DNA of 64,000 nucleotides from Mucilaginibacter pedocola (GCF_002013915.1 NZ_MBTF01000006.1:62001-126000); one strand, 5' to 3'; counted from the stretch's first letter, positions 26,979 to 36,973 are shown. Program-made: numbers and translations. Notes: generated from the sequence alone by a model not told the origin.

Positions 26979-29120
26979 CTACTGCTGTGGGCTGCGGCTC
27001 ATCCAGGCCACAACGGCGCGTATTTCGCCGTAGCTGTAATCCTCGCCCAAAACGTCTTTAAGCGGTGTTAAGCGTTCGGGACCGTATTTTTCAATAGCAT
27101 CTTTTATAGCTGGCAGTTTCTCTTCCTTAACAAATGATAGTACATCAAGTTCGCCGGTTTTAATAAAATAACTCAGGTGCCCTTCTACAGTAGTTATAGC
27201 CAGTTCGCGCTCATGCGCAATTTCTTCAATAGTTAAGCCGCGTTTGAAAAGTATAAAGCTGGTTTTAGCGGTATCGGGTATCTTATCTGTCTTTGGTTTA
27301 CGCTCTCTTTTCGGTGTTTTTTGGCCGATGCGAGATTTGAGGTTTTTCGCCGACGCGTATGCCGCTACAATGGCCAAAAACTCCCGCCCGTATCGTGCCA
27401 GTTTCACATCGCCAAAGCCGGATATCATTCTTAATTCTTCCATTTTTTGCGGAAGGTAGGATGCCATTTCCAACAAGGTAGCATCTGATAGTACAATGTA
27501 GGCGGGCAGGTTCTCCAGCGTAGCAAATTCAAGGCGTTTTTTGCGGAGCTGTTCCAATAGTTCTGCTTCAAAAGCGAGTGTTTCTTTCTCTTGCTCTTCT
27601 GTGGTTTGTGATGCGATGAGCTCTACTTTCTCTAAGCCCTTCAAAACGGAATCGCTTTTGGGCGTAAGTTTAAGCGAAGCATAGGCATCATCAGTAACGC
27701 GTAAATAGCCCATTGCAATCAGTTCGCGTACATAGCGTTGCCAGTCGGCTTTGCTGATATCTGCACCTGCGCCATAAGTTTTCAGCAGTTTATGTTCTGC
27801 CCATATTTTCTCGCTTTTAGAGCCACGGAGAAAATCAACTAAGTAAGTTACACCGAAACGTTCTTTCAACCGCGCCACGGCCGACAGGGCTTTTTGGGCG
27901 ATGAGTGTACCATCAAATTTTACGAACTCGCTAAGGCAGTAATCGCAGGAACCGCAATTGTCCGGGAAATCCTCATCAAAATAGCGCATTAAATACTGGC
28001 GGCGGCAGGCATGCAGTTGAGCGTAGTTCACCATATCGTCCAGCTTTTTCAGCATAATGGCGCTTTGTTCGGCATTGTTTTCTACCATGGCAAACTTCTT
28101 CAGTTGCACGGCATCGCCTGTAGAAAATAGTAGCATGGCTTCGGATGGCAGGCCATCCCTGCCCGCGCGGCCGGTTTCCTGGTAATAACCTTCTATATTT
28201 TTTGGCAGGTTAACATGCACCACGTAGCGCACGTTAGATTTATTGATACCCATCCCGAAGGCTATGGTAGCCACGATGATCTTTACCTCGTCGCGCAAAA
28301 ATGCTTCCTGGTTTTTTGCTTTTAACTCGTTGCTTAAGCCTGCGTGGTAGGCCTCGGCAGCATAGCCTTCGCTCTTTAAGTCCTCGGCAAGTTGCTCGGT
28401 CGACTTTCGCGACAGGCAATATATAATACCCGATTCGTCTTTATGCTTATCTAAAAAGTTAATAAGCTGAGTAAAACTGTTCTTCTTAGGAAGAACGCGG
28501 TAGGTGATGTTTTCGCGGTTGAAGGATGATACAAATACAGCCGGCTTTTGCAGGTTGAGTTTTTCGAGAATGTCTTTCTGTGTGAGTTTATCCGCAGTAG
28601 CCGTAAGCGCAATAACGGGTACGCCCGGAAACTCGGTTTTTAAACCCGCCAGCATCAGGTATTCGGGGCGGAAATCGTGCCCCCATTGAGAAATACAGTG
28701 CGCCTCGTCAATAGCTATTTGCACAACTTTCAGCGTTTTGAGAAACACCATTAGCCGTGGGTCCGACCCAAAAAGGCGCTCCGGTGCAACGTACAGCAGG
28801 CGCAGCTGGTTATTTTTTAGCTGTATGGCAATTTCCTTTTGCTCCTCGGGCGATTGACTGGAGTTGAGAAAGGCCGCCGGTATGCCGCTCAAATTCAAGC
28901 TATCTACCTGGTCCTTCATCAACGCAATAAGGGGCGATATTACTACCGTAAGCCCGTTCAAAAGCACGGCAGGCAATTGGTAGCAAAGCGATTTACCGCC
29001 ACCGGTAGGCATCAGCACCATTACATCTTCCTTGTTCAATACATGGTTAATAATGGCTTCCTGCGAAAGCCGGAAGTTGCTGTAACCGAAATATTTCTGA
29101 AGCGCTTCTTGTGGAGTCAT
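26979..29120 (-). CDS. recQ: ATP-dependent DNA helicase RecQ
   Basis: A 713-aa RecQ. The helicase core has Walker A MPTGGGKSLCYQLP and the DEAH box AIDEAHCISQWGHDFR, then motif VI in YYQETGRAGRDGLPS. A zinc-binding region follows (CRRQYLMRYFDEDF, CGSCDYC), then a winged-helix RQC domain. An HRDC domain lies near residues 530-600 (LRKKRLEFATLENLPAYIVLSD), with a helix-rich C-terminal extension. It unwinds DNA in recombination and replication-fork repair. It is divergent from the M14 peptidase gene. Confidence 0.96.
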   Translation of the reverse strand: MTPQEALQKYFGYSNFRLSQEAIINHVLNKEDVMVLMPTGGGKSLCYQLPAVLLNGLTVVISPLIALMKDQVDSLNLSGIPAAFLNSSQSPEEQKEIAIQLKNNQLRLLYVAPERLFGSDPRLMVFLKTLKVVQIAIDEAHCISQWGHDFRPEYLMLAGLKTEFPGVPVIALTATADKLTQKDILEKLNLQKPAVFVSSFNRENITYRVLPKKNSFTQLINFLDKHKDESGIIYCLSRKSTEQLAEDLKSEGYAAEAYHAGLSNELKAKNQEAFLRDEVKIIVATIAFGMGINKSNVRYVVHVNLPKNIEGYYQETGRAGRDGLPSEAMLLFSTGDAVQLKKFAMVENNAEQSAIMLKKLDDMVNYAQLHACRRQYLMRYFDEDFPDNCGSCDYCLSEFVKFDGTLIAQKALSAVARLKERFGVTYLVDFLRGSKSEKIWAEHKLLKTYGAGADISKADWQRYVRELIAMGYLRVTDDAYASLKLTPKSDSVLKGLEKVELIASQTTEEQEKETLAFEAELLEQLRKKRLEFATLENLPAYIVLSDATLLEMASYLPQKMEELRMISGFGDVKLARYGREFLAIVAAYASAKNLKSRIGQKTPKRERKPKTDKIPDTAKTSFILFKRGLTIEEIAHERELAITTVEGHLSYFIKTGELDVLSFVKEEKLPAIKDAIEKYGPERLTPLKDVLGEDYSYGEIRAVVAWMSRSPQQ

Positions 29121-29259
29121 GGTTTAGATGTGCAATGGCTATGCTGATGCTTATCGGCATCATGTGCGCAAATTAAAGAAATCAAGCTTGAAATGCTAAT
29201 ATTTTTAGATTTTTATACTTGTGTGCCCTTGGGTTTCTGTAACATTTATCTAACTCTAA

Positions 29260-29279
29260 AAATGTGTGCCCGCACATTT
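29260..29279. promoter_or_regulatory. Inverted repeat between recQ and the M14 peptidase gene
   Basis: AAATGTG at 29260-29266 and CACATTT at 29273-29279 are perfect arms around TGCCCG, about 52 bases before the peptidase start. The adjacent word TGTGTGCCC occurs twice (29220 and 29264). It is a candidate operator; no regulator gene is next to it. Confidence 0.35.
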
Positions 29280-29330
29280 CTAAAAATTTTCTGCATATTA
29301 GCCTTTATATCCTCCCCAATATTCATTTAT

Positions 29331-31835
29331 ATGATAAAAAGGTTACTCATCCTTATTCTTGCTGTGGCGTGTTGCTCCACATCCTTCGCACAAAACATTC
29401 AATCGCCCGAGCAATTTTTGGGCTATAAACTTGGCGAACAATTCACGCCGCACCACCGCATTGTAGAGTACTTTAAGTATGTTGCCGGTGCTTCAAAAAA
29501 CGTAAAACTGCAGCAGTTTGGTACCACTAACGAGGGCCGCCCGCAATTGGCCATGTTCATCGCATCCGACGAGAACATTGGCCGTTTAGAGGAGATACGC
29601 CATAACAACCTGAAACTTGCCGGTATGGAAAGCGGCGCAGCCAATCTTGCTAACACTCCTGTAATTTTATGGCTGAGCTACAACGTACATGGTAACGAGC
29701 CGGCATCGAGCGAAACATCGATGTGGACGCTGTACGACCTGGTGAACCCCTCCAACAGCCAAAATAAAGAATGGCTGAAAAATATGCTGGTGGTGATAGA
29801 TCCATGCCTTAACCCCGACGGCCGCGACCGCTACGTAAACTTTTACAACTCGGTTAAAGGCCAAAGCCCCGACCCAACGCCCACCGCGCGCGAACACGTT
29901 GAACCATGGCCGGGTGGCAGGGTAAACCACTACTACTTCGACCTTAACCGCGATTGGGCATGGCAGGCGCAAAAAGAAACGCAAAACCGCGTTGCTTTAT
30001 ATAACCAATGGCTGCCCGAGGTACACGTAGATTACCACGAACAAGGCTACAATGCTCCATATTACTTTGCGCCCGCGGCCGAGCCATATCATAAGGACCT
30101 AACCCAATGGCAGCGCGATTTCCAGGTGACCATTGGCCGCCATAACGCCAAAGACTTTGATAAAAACGGCTGGATGTACTTCACCAAGCAGATATTCGAC
30201 CTGTTGTACCCATCTTACGGCGATACTTACCCGCTATATAATGGCGCCATAGGCATGACGTACGAGCAGGGCGGTATTGGCGCAGGCCTTGCCGTACAAA
30301 CCCGCATTGGCGATACGCTTACCCTGGTTCAGCGTGTGGCCCACCACCACTCCACCAGCATCAGCACTATAGAAACTACTTCGGCCAATGCAACAAAATT
30401 GCTGAGCGAGTTCAAGAAGTTTCATGATAACGGCATCAGCAACCCGCCGGGGCAGTTTAAAACTTATGTTATTAAAAACGATAACAATGAGAAAACCCGA
30501 AAACTGGCCGAAATGCTTAGCCGTAACGGCATACAGTTTGGTTACGGGCTTTCGGCTAAAAGCGTAACCGGCTTTAGCTACTTTACCGGTAAAACCGAGA
30601 CCACCGCGGTTGATGGTAACGACCTGGTGATAAACGCAGCACAAGCAAAAGCGGTATTGCTGGATGTGCTGATGGAGCCCAAAACGGACATTGTAGATTC
30701 CGCCACCTATGATATTACCGGCTGGGCATTGCCTTACGCTTTCGGCTTGAAGGCCTATGGTTTAAAAGAAACCCTGAAACCATCAACCACCAACTGGAAC
30801 GTGATAAAACCGCAGCCGCTGGCCAATACGCATGCTTATGCTTATGTATCGGCATGGCAGAGTGTTGCAGATGTGAAGTTTTTGGCTGCTCTGCTGAAGA
30901 AAGGTATTAAAGTGCGTTACGCCGAGCAAGCCTTCGAAACCGGAGGTAAAAAGTTTATGGCAGGCTCGTTGCTGATAGCCAAAGCAAGTAACAACCGTGC
31001 CGATTTTGACCAGGTGGTAACCTCTACCGCCAACGAAATGGAGCACGAACTTACCCCTCTGTTGACGGGATTTGTTGATAAAGGCTACGATTTTGGCTCT
31101 AACATGGTGCATGCGCTTAAACAGCCACGCGTAATGCTGATAGCCGGCGATGGCGTAAATTCAGAAGCGATGGGCGAGGTTTGGCATTTATTTGAGCAGC
31201 AAATTGGTTACCCTATCAGCCTGGTACGCTACCAGGACCTTAACCGTACCAAGATATCTGATTTCGACGTAGCCATTTTTGCCGATGGCCGTTACGACAA
31301 CTTCCCGTCGGAAAAATTGCAGAGCTGGGTGCGAGATGGAGGTAGGTTAATCGCCATGGAAAATGCAGTATCGTTATTGGCTGATAAAAAAGACTTCGGT
31401 ATCAAACGCAAAGAGGGTAAAAAAGACGATAAACCAGCCGGCGCAAAAGCAGATGCACGCGTTTATGCTAACCGCGAGCGTGATGCCATTTCATCGAACA
31501 TCCCGGGTGCCGTTTATAAGTTAAACCTGGATACTACGCATCCTTTGGCCTTTGGTATGCCAAAAACATATTTCACAATAAAAAATAACGACGAGCTTTA
31601 CGATTATTTTACCGATGACGATAGCTGGAACGTAGGTACACTAAAAGCAGATGGTTATACATCAGGCTTTGTAGGCGTAGATACCAAAAAGAAACTGACT
31701 AACGGTATGCTCATCGGCGTACAAAGCATGGGCCGCGGTACTGTAGTTTATTTGGCAGACGATCCGCTATTCCGCAGCTTCTGGGAGAATGGTAAGCTGC
31801 TGTTTAGCAACGCTGTGTTTATGGTGGGGCAGTAA
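29331..31835 (+). CDS. Secreted M14 family zinc carboxypeptidase
   Basis: An 834-aa protein starting at the ATG at 29331, which gives a clean signal peptide (MIKRLLILILAVACCSTSFA). The longer frame from 29193 would put an implausible leader in front. The zinc site is HGNEPASSE (HxxE) near residue 123, with the third ligand in VDYHEQGYN near residue 232. The C-terminal half, from about residue 570, is a glutamine-amidotransferase-like region (VADVKFLAALLKKGIKVRYAE, VMLIAGDGVNSEAMGEVW) common in Bacteroidota M14 proteins. It probably digests peptides in the periplasm or outside the cell. Confidence 0.9.
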   Translation: MIKRLLILILAVACCSTSFAQNIQSPEQFLGYKLGEQFTPHHRIVEYFKYVAGASKNVKLQQFGTTNEGRPQLAMFIASDENIGRLEEIRHNNLKLAGMESGAANLANTPVILWLSYNVHGNEPASSETSMWTLYDLVNPSNSQNKEWLKNMLVVIDPCLNPDGRDRYVNFYNSVKGQSPDPTPTAREHVEPWPGGRVNHYYFDLNRDWAWQAQKETQNRVALYNQWLPEVHVDYHEQGYNAPYYFAPAAEPYHKDLTQWQRDFQVTIGRHNAKDFDKNGWMYFTKQIFDLLYPSYGDTYPLYNGAIGMTYEQGGIGAGLAVQTRIGDTLTLVQRVAHHHSTSISTIETTSANATKLLSEFKKFHDNGISNPPGQFKTYVIKNDNNEKTRKLAEMLSRNGIQFGYGLSAKSVTGFSYFTGKTETTAVDGNDLVINAAQAKAVLLDVLMEPKTDIVDSATYDITGWALPYAFGLKAYGLKETLKPSTTNWNVIKPQPLANTHAYAYVSAWQSVADVKFLAALLKKGIKVRYAEQAFETGGKKFMAGSLLIAKASNNRADFDQVVTSTANEMEHELTPLLTGFVDKGYDFGSNMVHALKQPRVMLIAGDGVNSEAMGEVWHLFEQQIGYPISLVRYQDLNRTKISDFDVAIFADGRYDNFPSEKLQSWVRDGGRLIAMENAVSLLADKKDFGIKRKEGKKDDKPAGAKADARVYANRERDAISSNIPGAVYKLNLDTTHPLAFGMPKTYFTIKNNDELYDYFTDDDSWNVGTLKADGYTSGFVGVDTKKKLTNGMLIGVQSMGRGTVVYLADDPLFRSFWENGKLLFSNAVFMVGQ

Positions 31836-31838
31836 ACT

Positions 31839-32030
31839 CAGTTGGCAGTTTGCGGTGTGCGGTTAACAGTTCTGATTTTGCATGAGGTAGTTAGCAGTTG
31901 GCATGGCGACTTTGCAATAAAATCAGAAAAGCGATAAGATAACCTTTATCGCTTTTTTTGTTCTAATGAGATGCACTATTGCAAGCTAACAACTGCAAAC
32001 TGAAAGCTGCCCACTGCAAACTGACTAATT
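31839..32030. repeat. Short dispersed AACTGC repeats around a terminator
   Basis: The gap carries repeated words such as TTGGCAGTTTGCGG and AACTGCAAACTGAAAGC in opposite orientation. Similar wording (AACTGCTAACTGCCCACC) occurs at 61580-61613 just before the GH20 stop. The sequence appears non-coding. Confidence 0.6.
31928..31955. terminator. Terminator between convergent M14 peptidase and barrel genes
   Basis: AAAGCGATAA at 31928-31937 pairs with TTATCGCTTT at 31946-31955 around an 8-base loop, then TTTTG. Ten perfect base pairs and flanking A/T tracts allow function in both directions. Confidence 0.85.
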
Positions 32031-34466
32031 AGCTCCTTTCACCCTGTTGCTTTCGTCATCGGCACCGGTGCGGCGCTGGCGGCTTTTTATAGCTTTGTTA
32101 CCGAAGTTGTAGGTAAGCGTAAGGCGCACTACGCGGGTATCGTTACGTTGTTTTATGTCGAAGTTGTTGCCGGCCACGTGGCTGCTCAGGTCGTTGCGGC
32201 GAAGGAAGAAGATATCGTCGCAAGCAAGTTTCACGTTCAACTTTTTGGCCGCGAATGAATGGCTCACACCTGCATCTATCGAATAACGCGCTTTTATTTT
32301 ATATATACCATAAGTTAACGGCGAGCGGTAATCGCCCAGTACCTCAAATTTATAAGTGCCAAAGGTGAAGGTTTGGGTTAATTTACCCTGTGCAGCAAAC
32401 TGCCCGTCGTTAAAGTTCACAATAGAGGTCGAATCGGTTGTGAAACCCAGGTAAAACGCGTTAACGTTAATGTTGGCTGTCCACCATTTGGCGATGGTGA
32501 ATGGTGTGTTCACGTTAATGTTGTAGCTTTTCTGCGTATTCAGGTTGGCGTGTGTTTCAAATGAGCGGTTGCCTTGCGTTAATATCAGTTCGGTAATAAC
32601 GTCTGTAGTCAGGCTGTAACCCAGGCTTACGTTCAGGCTGTGGTTGTAAGTGTAGTTCAACTCAAAGTTTTGGGTATACTGCGGGTTCAGGAAGGCGTTA
32701 CCCTGACTGTAGGTGTATGGGTCGAGGTAATAGATGAACGGGTTAAGGTTATCGTAGCTCGGGCGGTCGATACGGCGGCTGTACGAGAAGTTCAGCTCAT
32801 TCTTATCGTTTATAGTTTGGTTAATGAATACGCTTGGGAAAAAGTTGAGGTAGCTGCGTTTCACAGGCGTGCTGCCTATCAGGTTACCATTAGAGCGGGT
32901 TTGCTCGGCACGTAAGCCTATCTGAATAGATGTTTTCTTGAATTGCTTATTCAGGTTAAGGTAACCCGCGTTTATTTTCTCCTCGTATATAAAGCGGTTG
33001 GTGCGCGATGTATCATTAATGTACCCGCCATTGCTGAATATCTGTGCCTGCAGGTCGTTATCCGTTTTCACGCTGCTGAACTTGGCACCAGCTTCCAGTT
33101 TAATAGTTTTGGTTAACGGTTTGGTGTAATCAACTTTGCCGGTGTATATAGTAATGTTTGATGGGGTTTGGTTGCGCAATATCTGCGGCAAATGCTGCTG
33201 GCTGCCATCGGGTAAAAAGTAGTCGGTATGGTAGTTGGCGTTGTTATTATTGCGGAATTTAGAGTAATCCAAATCCACACTTATCTCCTGCCCCAGCGTA
33301 TCAATTTTATAGCGGTCGTTCAGGTTCAGCGCAATGTTTTTGTACGATTGGTTTACAACCGAGGTTGTGCGCAACGATGAATCGATACCACCGAAAGTTT
33401 GCCCGATAATGGTAGAAGTATTATTATCGTCGCGGCCGCTGTTGGTGTAACCGTTCACAACAAAACCGATGGTGTGTTTTGGCGTAAGGTCAAGGTCGGC
33501 ACCCAGGCGGTAATTGTTGTAGTGCGTTACGCTCGGCATGTCCGATAGCTGGTTGAAATATGTTTTATCGCCCGCGCTATTGGTGATAATACGGTTGATG
33601 GCCAACTCGTGCCCGCGTTTGATATCGCCACGGCTGAAAGTACCAAATACATTCAGATTGCCTTCCTTGTGGTTCAGGTTAAGGTTGGTGCTTTGGCGCC
33701 AGTAGTCGCTTTTGGCAATGGCCTGGGTTAAGCTACCGTTAGTGCCGGATTGCGTATTCTTTTTCAGTTTGATATTGATGATACCCGAATTGCCTGCCGC
33801 ATCGTATTTGGCAGATGGGTTGGTAATAATTTCTATTGATTTAATGGTGTTGCCATCGGTAGAGCGCAGCAAGGTAGCCAGCTGCGCTGCCGAAAGATAA
33901 GTAAGCTTATCGTTTATCATAACGGTAACCCCTTCTTTGCCTTTCAGGCTGATGTTATCGTCTTTATCTAAAGATACACCGGGGGCGCGTGCCAGTATTT
34001 CCAAAGCGGTGTTGCCCGCCGCCAGTACGCTGTTCTCCACGTTCATTACTGTACGGTCTATTTTGCGTTCTATCAGCGGTTTTGTACCTGTGATGGTAAC
34101 GGTTTGCAGGCTCCTGCTTTTCAATTGCATTTTCAGGGCAGGTACGGCAACCTTTTCGCCGTTAACTGCTATTGGGGCACTAACAGCCTTTTCATACCCA
34201 ACGGTGGTAGCTTTTACCAAATAATCGCCGGGAGTTACTTTATCAAACGTATAGATCCCGGCTTCGGTGGTTAAAGTACCTTTTACTACCGATGAATCTT
34301 TAGCGCGTAGCAGGGTTACTGTCGCAAAGTCCATAGGTGCACCTTTTTCGTTTAATAGCGTGCCCGAAATGGTGCCATTATCAGGCCTATGCCCGGGTTG
34401 CGCGAATGCCGTGCCGGTGATGCATACCAGCAGGATGATATATAGTTGGTGGATGAGTGTTTTCAT
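32025..34466 (-). CDS. Outer-membrane beta-barrel (TonB-dependent receptor-like) protein
   Basis: An 813-aa outer-membrane protein with a signal peptide (MKTLIHQLYIILLVCITGTAFA). A carboxypeptidase-regulatory-like domain covers about residues 28-115 (NGTISGTLLNEKGAPMDFATV). It is followed by a plug-like domain (NTALEILARAPGVSLDKDDNISLKGKEGVTVMINDKL) and a long barrel region ending in a strand-like terminus (RVVRLTLTYNFGN), with a charged tail. It fits the outer membrane beta-barrel protein 3 group of Bacteroidota. Substrate is unknown and no SusD partner is adjacent. Confidence 0.88.
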   Translation of the reverse strand: MKTLIHQLYIILLVCITGTAFAQPGHRPDNGTISGTLLNEKGAPMDFATVTLLRAKDSSVVKGTLTTEAGIYTFDKVTPGDYLVKATTVGYEKAVSAPIAVNGEKVAVPALKMQLKSRSLQTVTITGTKPLIERKIDRTVMNVENSVLAAGNTALEILARAPGVSLDKDDNISLKGKEGVTVMINDKLTYLSAAQLATLLRSTDGNTIKSIEIITNPSAKYDAAGNSGIINIKLKKNTQSGTNGSLTQAIAKSDYWRQSTNLNLNHKEGNLNVFGTFSRGDIKRGHELAINRIITNSAGDKTYFNQLSDMPSVTHYNNYRLGADLDLTPKHTIGFVVNGYTNSGRDDNNTSTIIGQTFGGIDSSLRTTSVVNQSYKNIALNLNDRYKIDTLGQEISVDLDYSKFRNNNNANYHTDYFLPDGSQQHLPQILRNQTPSNITIYTGKVDYTKPLTKTIKLEAGAKFSSVKTDNDLQAQIFSNGGYINDTSRTNRFIYEEKINAGYLNLNKQFKKTSIQIGLRAEQTRSNGNLIGSTPVKRSYLNFFPSVFINQTINDKNELNFSYSRRIDRPSYDNLNPFIYYLDPYTYSQGNAFLNPQYTQNFELNYTYNHSLNVSLGYSLTTDVITELILTQGNRSFETHANLNTQKSYNINVNTPFTIAKWWTANINVNAFYLGFTTDSTSIVNFNDGQFAAQGKLTQTFTFGTYKFEVLGDYRSPLTYGIYKIKARYSIDAGVSHSFAAKKLNVKLACDDIFFLRRNDLSSHVAGNNFDIKQRNDTRVVRLTLTYNFGNKAIKSRQRRTGADDESNRVKGAN

Positions 34467-34693
34467 GGTTTAGCGAATTTTGGGCAATAGAAATCCCGAG
34501 TGGGTTGCCCCTCCAAATTTTTAAAGCCGGTAAGTTTTGGTGTTTAGTAAACTGCTATCAAATAACAGCAGGGTTTAGTGGAACGGATGGGTTATATATG
34601 TTTTGCATGATGGGAGCTTTTTAAAATTACTGTCGGTATTAACAGCAATGTCATTTTATAGTAAGATGCAAAATGGTCCCCTTTGGTTACACA

Positions 34694-34906
34694 CTATTTT
34701 AAATTTGTTAGGGCAGGCAGCAGGATCGCTGCTATTTCGTGGTAGATATAGGGCAATATGTCGATGTTGTTTTCAGCAGGAAGGGAAGCTGTTTTTACCA
34801 CATCAGATGGCGTTGTGGTAGCCGGGTTTTGGCTGCAATGAGTATAAAAAGGTAATATAAGCCCGCTGAAGATCAGCAGGCTTATATATTTAATAATGGG
34901 TTTCAT
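34694..34906 (-). CDS. Small putative lipoprotein, last gene of the padR-pspC operon
   Basis: A 70-aa open frame whose ATG lies one base after the stop codon of the PspC gene, so translational coupling is likely. It begins MKPIIKYISLLIFSGLILPF and then YTHCSQNPATTTPSD, a typical signal plus Cys, although YTH before the Cys is a poor lipobox. The rest ends in a hydrophobic, helix-forming stretch (LPYIYHEIAAILLPAL). I recognise no family. Co-directional spacing and the lipoprotein-like start argue for a real gene; short length and lack of known homologs argue against. Confidence 0.5.
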   Translation of the reverse strand: MKPIIKYISLLIFSGLILPFYTHCSQNPATTTPSDVVKTASLPAENNIDILPYIYHEIAAILLPALTNLK

Positions 34907-34907
34907 T

Positions 34908-36569
34908 TTATTGAACAGTTTTAACTGTATCGGTAGTAGTATCGGCTTTGGTTTTTAACACCTGTTGGGTGATAACTAAAGTGTCAACCTTGCATTGCAA
35001 GCCATTTTCGGTCATGATGAATTTTGCCGAAGATGAGCCTTCGCGTTTGTTGGTTTGGTTACATTCCCAAATGCTGGCGGAGTGCATAAACCTGTCGAGG
35101 CTTTGGTCTATCACCAGTTTATAGTTCAGCGGAACTTTCAGTGTAAGGTGAAGCTCCTGTGCGCGCCAGTAGTCGCTTTCGCGTTTCTCCATACGGCGGT
35201 TAAACTTCAACACATTGCCTTCCTGCACAAACTGGTAGTTTATGCCACGCGCGTTCAAAAGGGCTTCTTCGTAGTCGCGGCCACGGGCGCTGAATGATTC
35301 TACCAGTACAGGCTGCGGAACATCGGCTTTTTCAATATAGATATCGATGTTTTTATCCGGCATATCCATATTGTTATCGTCATCGTCATCTAAAATAACA
35401 CGCCCGTCAAATTTGTCCTTTATCTGCAGGTGCACGCTGTCTTCATGGGTCAGGTATTTTATATCGTTCAATTTTAAATAGAAGGTGCTGTCGGCTTGTG
35501 GCTTCAGGCTAATAGTTTGACTAAAGCTTGCGCCCTCTCTAAAATTGGTAGTGGCTTTTGCTGTATAATATATTACGGTGCTTATAGCAACCACCCATAC
35601 CATTAACAAAGCTGTACCCGTAGTGCGGCCAATAGTATTGCTGCGGAAAACCGAATTGATGATAACCAATATAATAGCCAGTAGCGGCAACGCCAGTGTA
35701 AGAAAGCCGCATACGAAGAACGTCATGTTGGCTTCGCGGTTTACGATATTGAATGGGAAAACATGGGTAAGGGCGTTGTTGCCGTACACAAGGAAGGTAA
35801 TAATGGCAATAACCAAGCCCACCATAGCAGCAAAACAGCTTACCAGCAGGGCTATAGCAATAACTTTAAAAAGCAACTTGGCTGTAGCGCCAATAAAGGT
35901 ACCGGTGTGCGAAAACACATCGCCGGCAAAATCGCGTGTTTTGTAGGCTAATGGTTTGGCCTCATAACGCAGAGCCTCTAAGTTTCCTTTTACGGTACCC
36001 AGTTCCTGCTCAAAGTTCATTTTAAAGCCTTGCAGGTCCAGGCGCTGGCCCTTCATGGCCATACGGTCGGCACGGGTAATGGCTTTGGGGACTACTATCC
36101 ATAGTATTATATACAGCATCAGGCCAATACCGCCGCCTGCGCTAAGTATAACAAAGGCCAAACGCACCCAAATCGAATCAATATCGAAGTAGTTGGATAT
36201 ACCCGCAGCAACCCCGCCAACCAAATGGTTATCGGCATCGCGGAAGAGGCGGCGGTTAGCGGGGGCGTAACCGTAAACACTACCCGGTTTTTCGCCGGCT
36301 TCTTCGGCCTCAAAATCTTCTACCGAGCCCATTTGGCCCACAACGGTATTCACATCCTGCGCTACAATAACCTGTTTGCCTTCTGCCGCTAAAATTTCTG
36401 TAAACATTTCGGCAATGCGGTTTTCAATGTCTGTAGTTATTTCCAGGCTGTCGGCCGAGTTCATAAAGTGGCGGGTTACGGCCGTCATATAACCCTTCAG
36501 TATTTCGTAGGCATCCTCTTCTATATGAAAAACGGTGCCGTTTATGTTGATGATGATAGTCTTATTCAT
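34908..36569 (-). CDS. PspC domain-containing envelope stress protein
   Basis: A 553-aa membrane protein. The N-terminal 100 residues form a helical cytoplasmic domain (NINGTVFHIEEDAYEILKGYM). The PspC domain at about 106-165 is clear: RRLFRDADNHLVGGVAAGISNYFDID and a two-part hydrophobic segment ending WIVVPKA. Three or four more helices follow, then a large beta-rich domain (about 350-540) similar to adhesin-like C-terminal domains of this family, probably periplasmic. It sits downstream of a PadR regulator in the same operon, the usual Bacteroidota arrangement, which suggests control of an envelope-stress response. Confidence 0.9.
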   Translation of the reverse strand: MNKTIIININGTVFHIEEDAYEILKGYMTAVTRHFMNSADSLEITTDIENRIAEMFTEILAAEGKQVIVAQDVNTVVGQMGSVEDFEAEEAGEKPGSVYGYAPANRRLFRDADNHLVGGVAAGISNYFDIDSIWVRLAFVILSAGGGIGLMLYIILWIVVPKAITRADRMAMKGQRLDLQGFKMNFEQELGTVKGNLEALRYEAKPLAYKTRDFAGDVFSHTGTFIGATAKLLFKVIAIALLVSCFAAMVGLVIAIITFLVYGNNALTHVFPFNIVNREANMTFFVCGFLTLALPLLAIILVIINSVFRSNTIGRTTGTALLMVWVVAISTVIYYTAKATTNFREGASFSQTISLKPQADSTFYLKLNDIKYLTHEDSVHLQIKDKFDGRVILDDDDDNNMDMPDKNIDIYIEKADVPQPVLVESFSARGRDYEEALLNARGINYQFVQEGNVLKFNRRMEKRESDYWRAQELHLTLKVPLNYKLVIDQSLDRFMHSASIWECNQTNKREGSSSAKFIMTENGLQCKVDTLVITQQVLKTKADTTTDTVKTVQ

Positions 36570-36596
36570 GATATTGTGGTGATAGTTGTTAGGGGG

Positions 36597-36932
36597 TTAG
36601 TTTTTGCGGTCGCCAATGGCGGTTTGTACGGCAAAGGCAAGCTCCTGCCAGGTGGCATCGAGCTGCTCGAGCACCTTACGGCCCTCATCGCTAAGTACAT
36701 AGTACTTTCGTGGCGGGCCCGAGGTAGATTCTACCCAGTTATAGGCCAGCAGGCCATTGTTTTTTAATCGGGTTAGCAGGGGGTATAATGTACCCTCAAC
36801 AACAAGCAGGCGGGCCTTCTTTAGCTCAGCAATAATGTCTGAAGCATATATCTCGCCCTTTGCAATAATGGAAAGTATGCAATACTCCAGTATGCCTTTC
36901 CTCATTTGGGTTTGGGTGTTCTCAACAATCAT
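36597..36932 (-). CDS. PadR family transcriptional regulator
   Basis: A 111-aa winged-helix protein of the PadR family. The start at 36932 gives MIVENTQTQMRKGILEYCIL, the usual N-terminus; the longer frame from 36968 would overlap the operator-like repeat. Helices and wing are visible in YASDIIAELKKARLLVVEGTLYPLLTRLKNNGLLAYNWVES and the PRKYYVLSDEGRKVL segment. PadR proteins usually repress their own operon and bind ATGT-N-ACAT sites; a site of that kind lies 24 bases upstream. The next gene, 27 bases on, is PspC. Confidence 0.9.
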   Translation of the reverse strand: MIVENTQTQMRKGILEYCILSIIAKGEIYASDIIAELKKARLLVVEGTLYPLLTRLKNNGLLAYNWVESTSGPPRKYYVLSDEGRKVLEQLDATWQELAFAVQTAIGDRKN

Positions 36933-36955
36933 AATGCAAAGATATATGTTTAAGA

Positions 36956-36973
36956 ATGTATTATGCAATACAT
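36956..36973. promoter_or_regulatory. PadR-type operator
   Basis: ATGTATT at 36956-36962 and AATACAT at 36967-36973 are perfect inverted arms around ATGC. PadR proteins are known to bind ATGT...ACAT palindromes; the usual spacing is 8 bases and here it is 10. The location before padR suggests autorepression of the padR-pspC operon. Confidence 0.6.
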
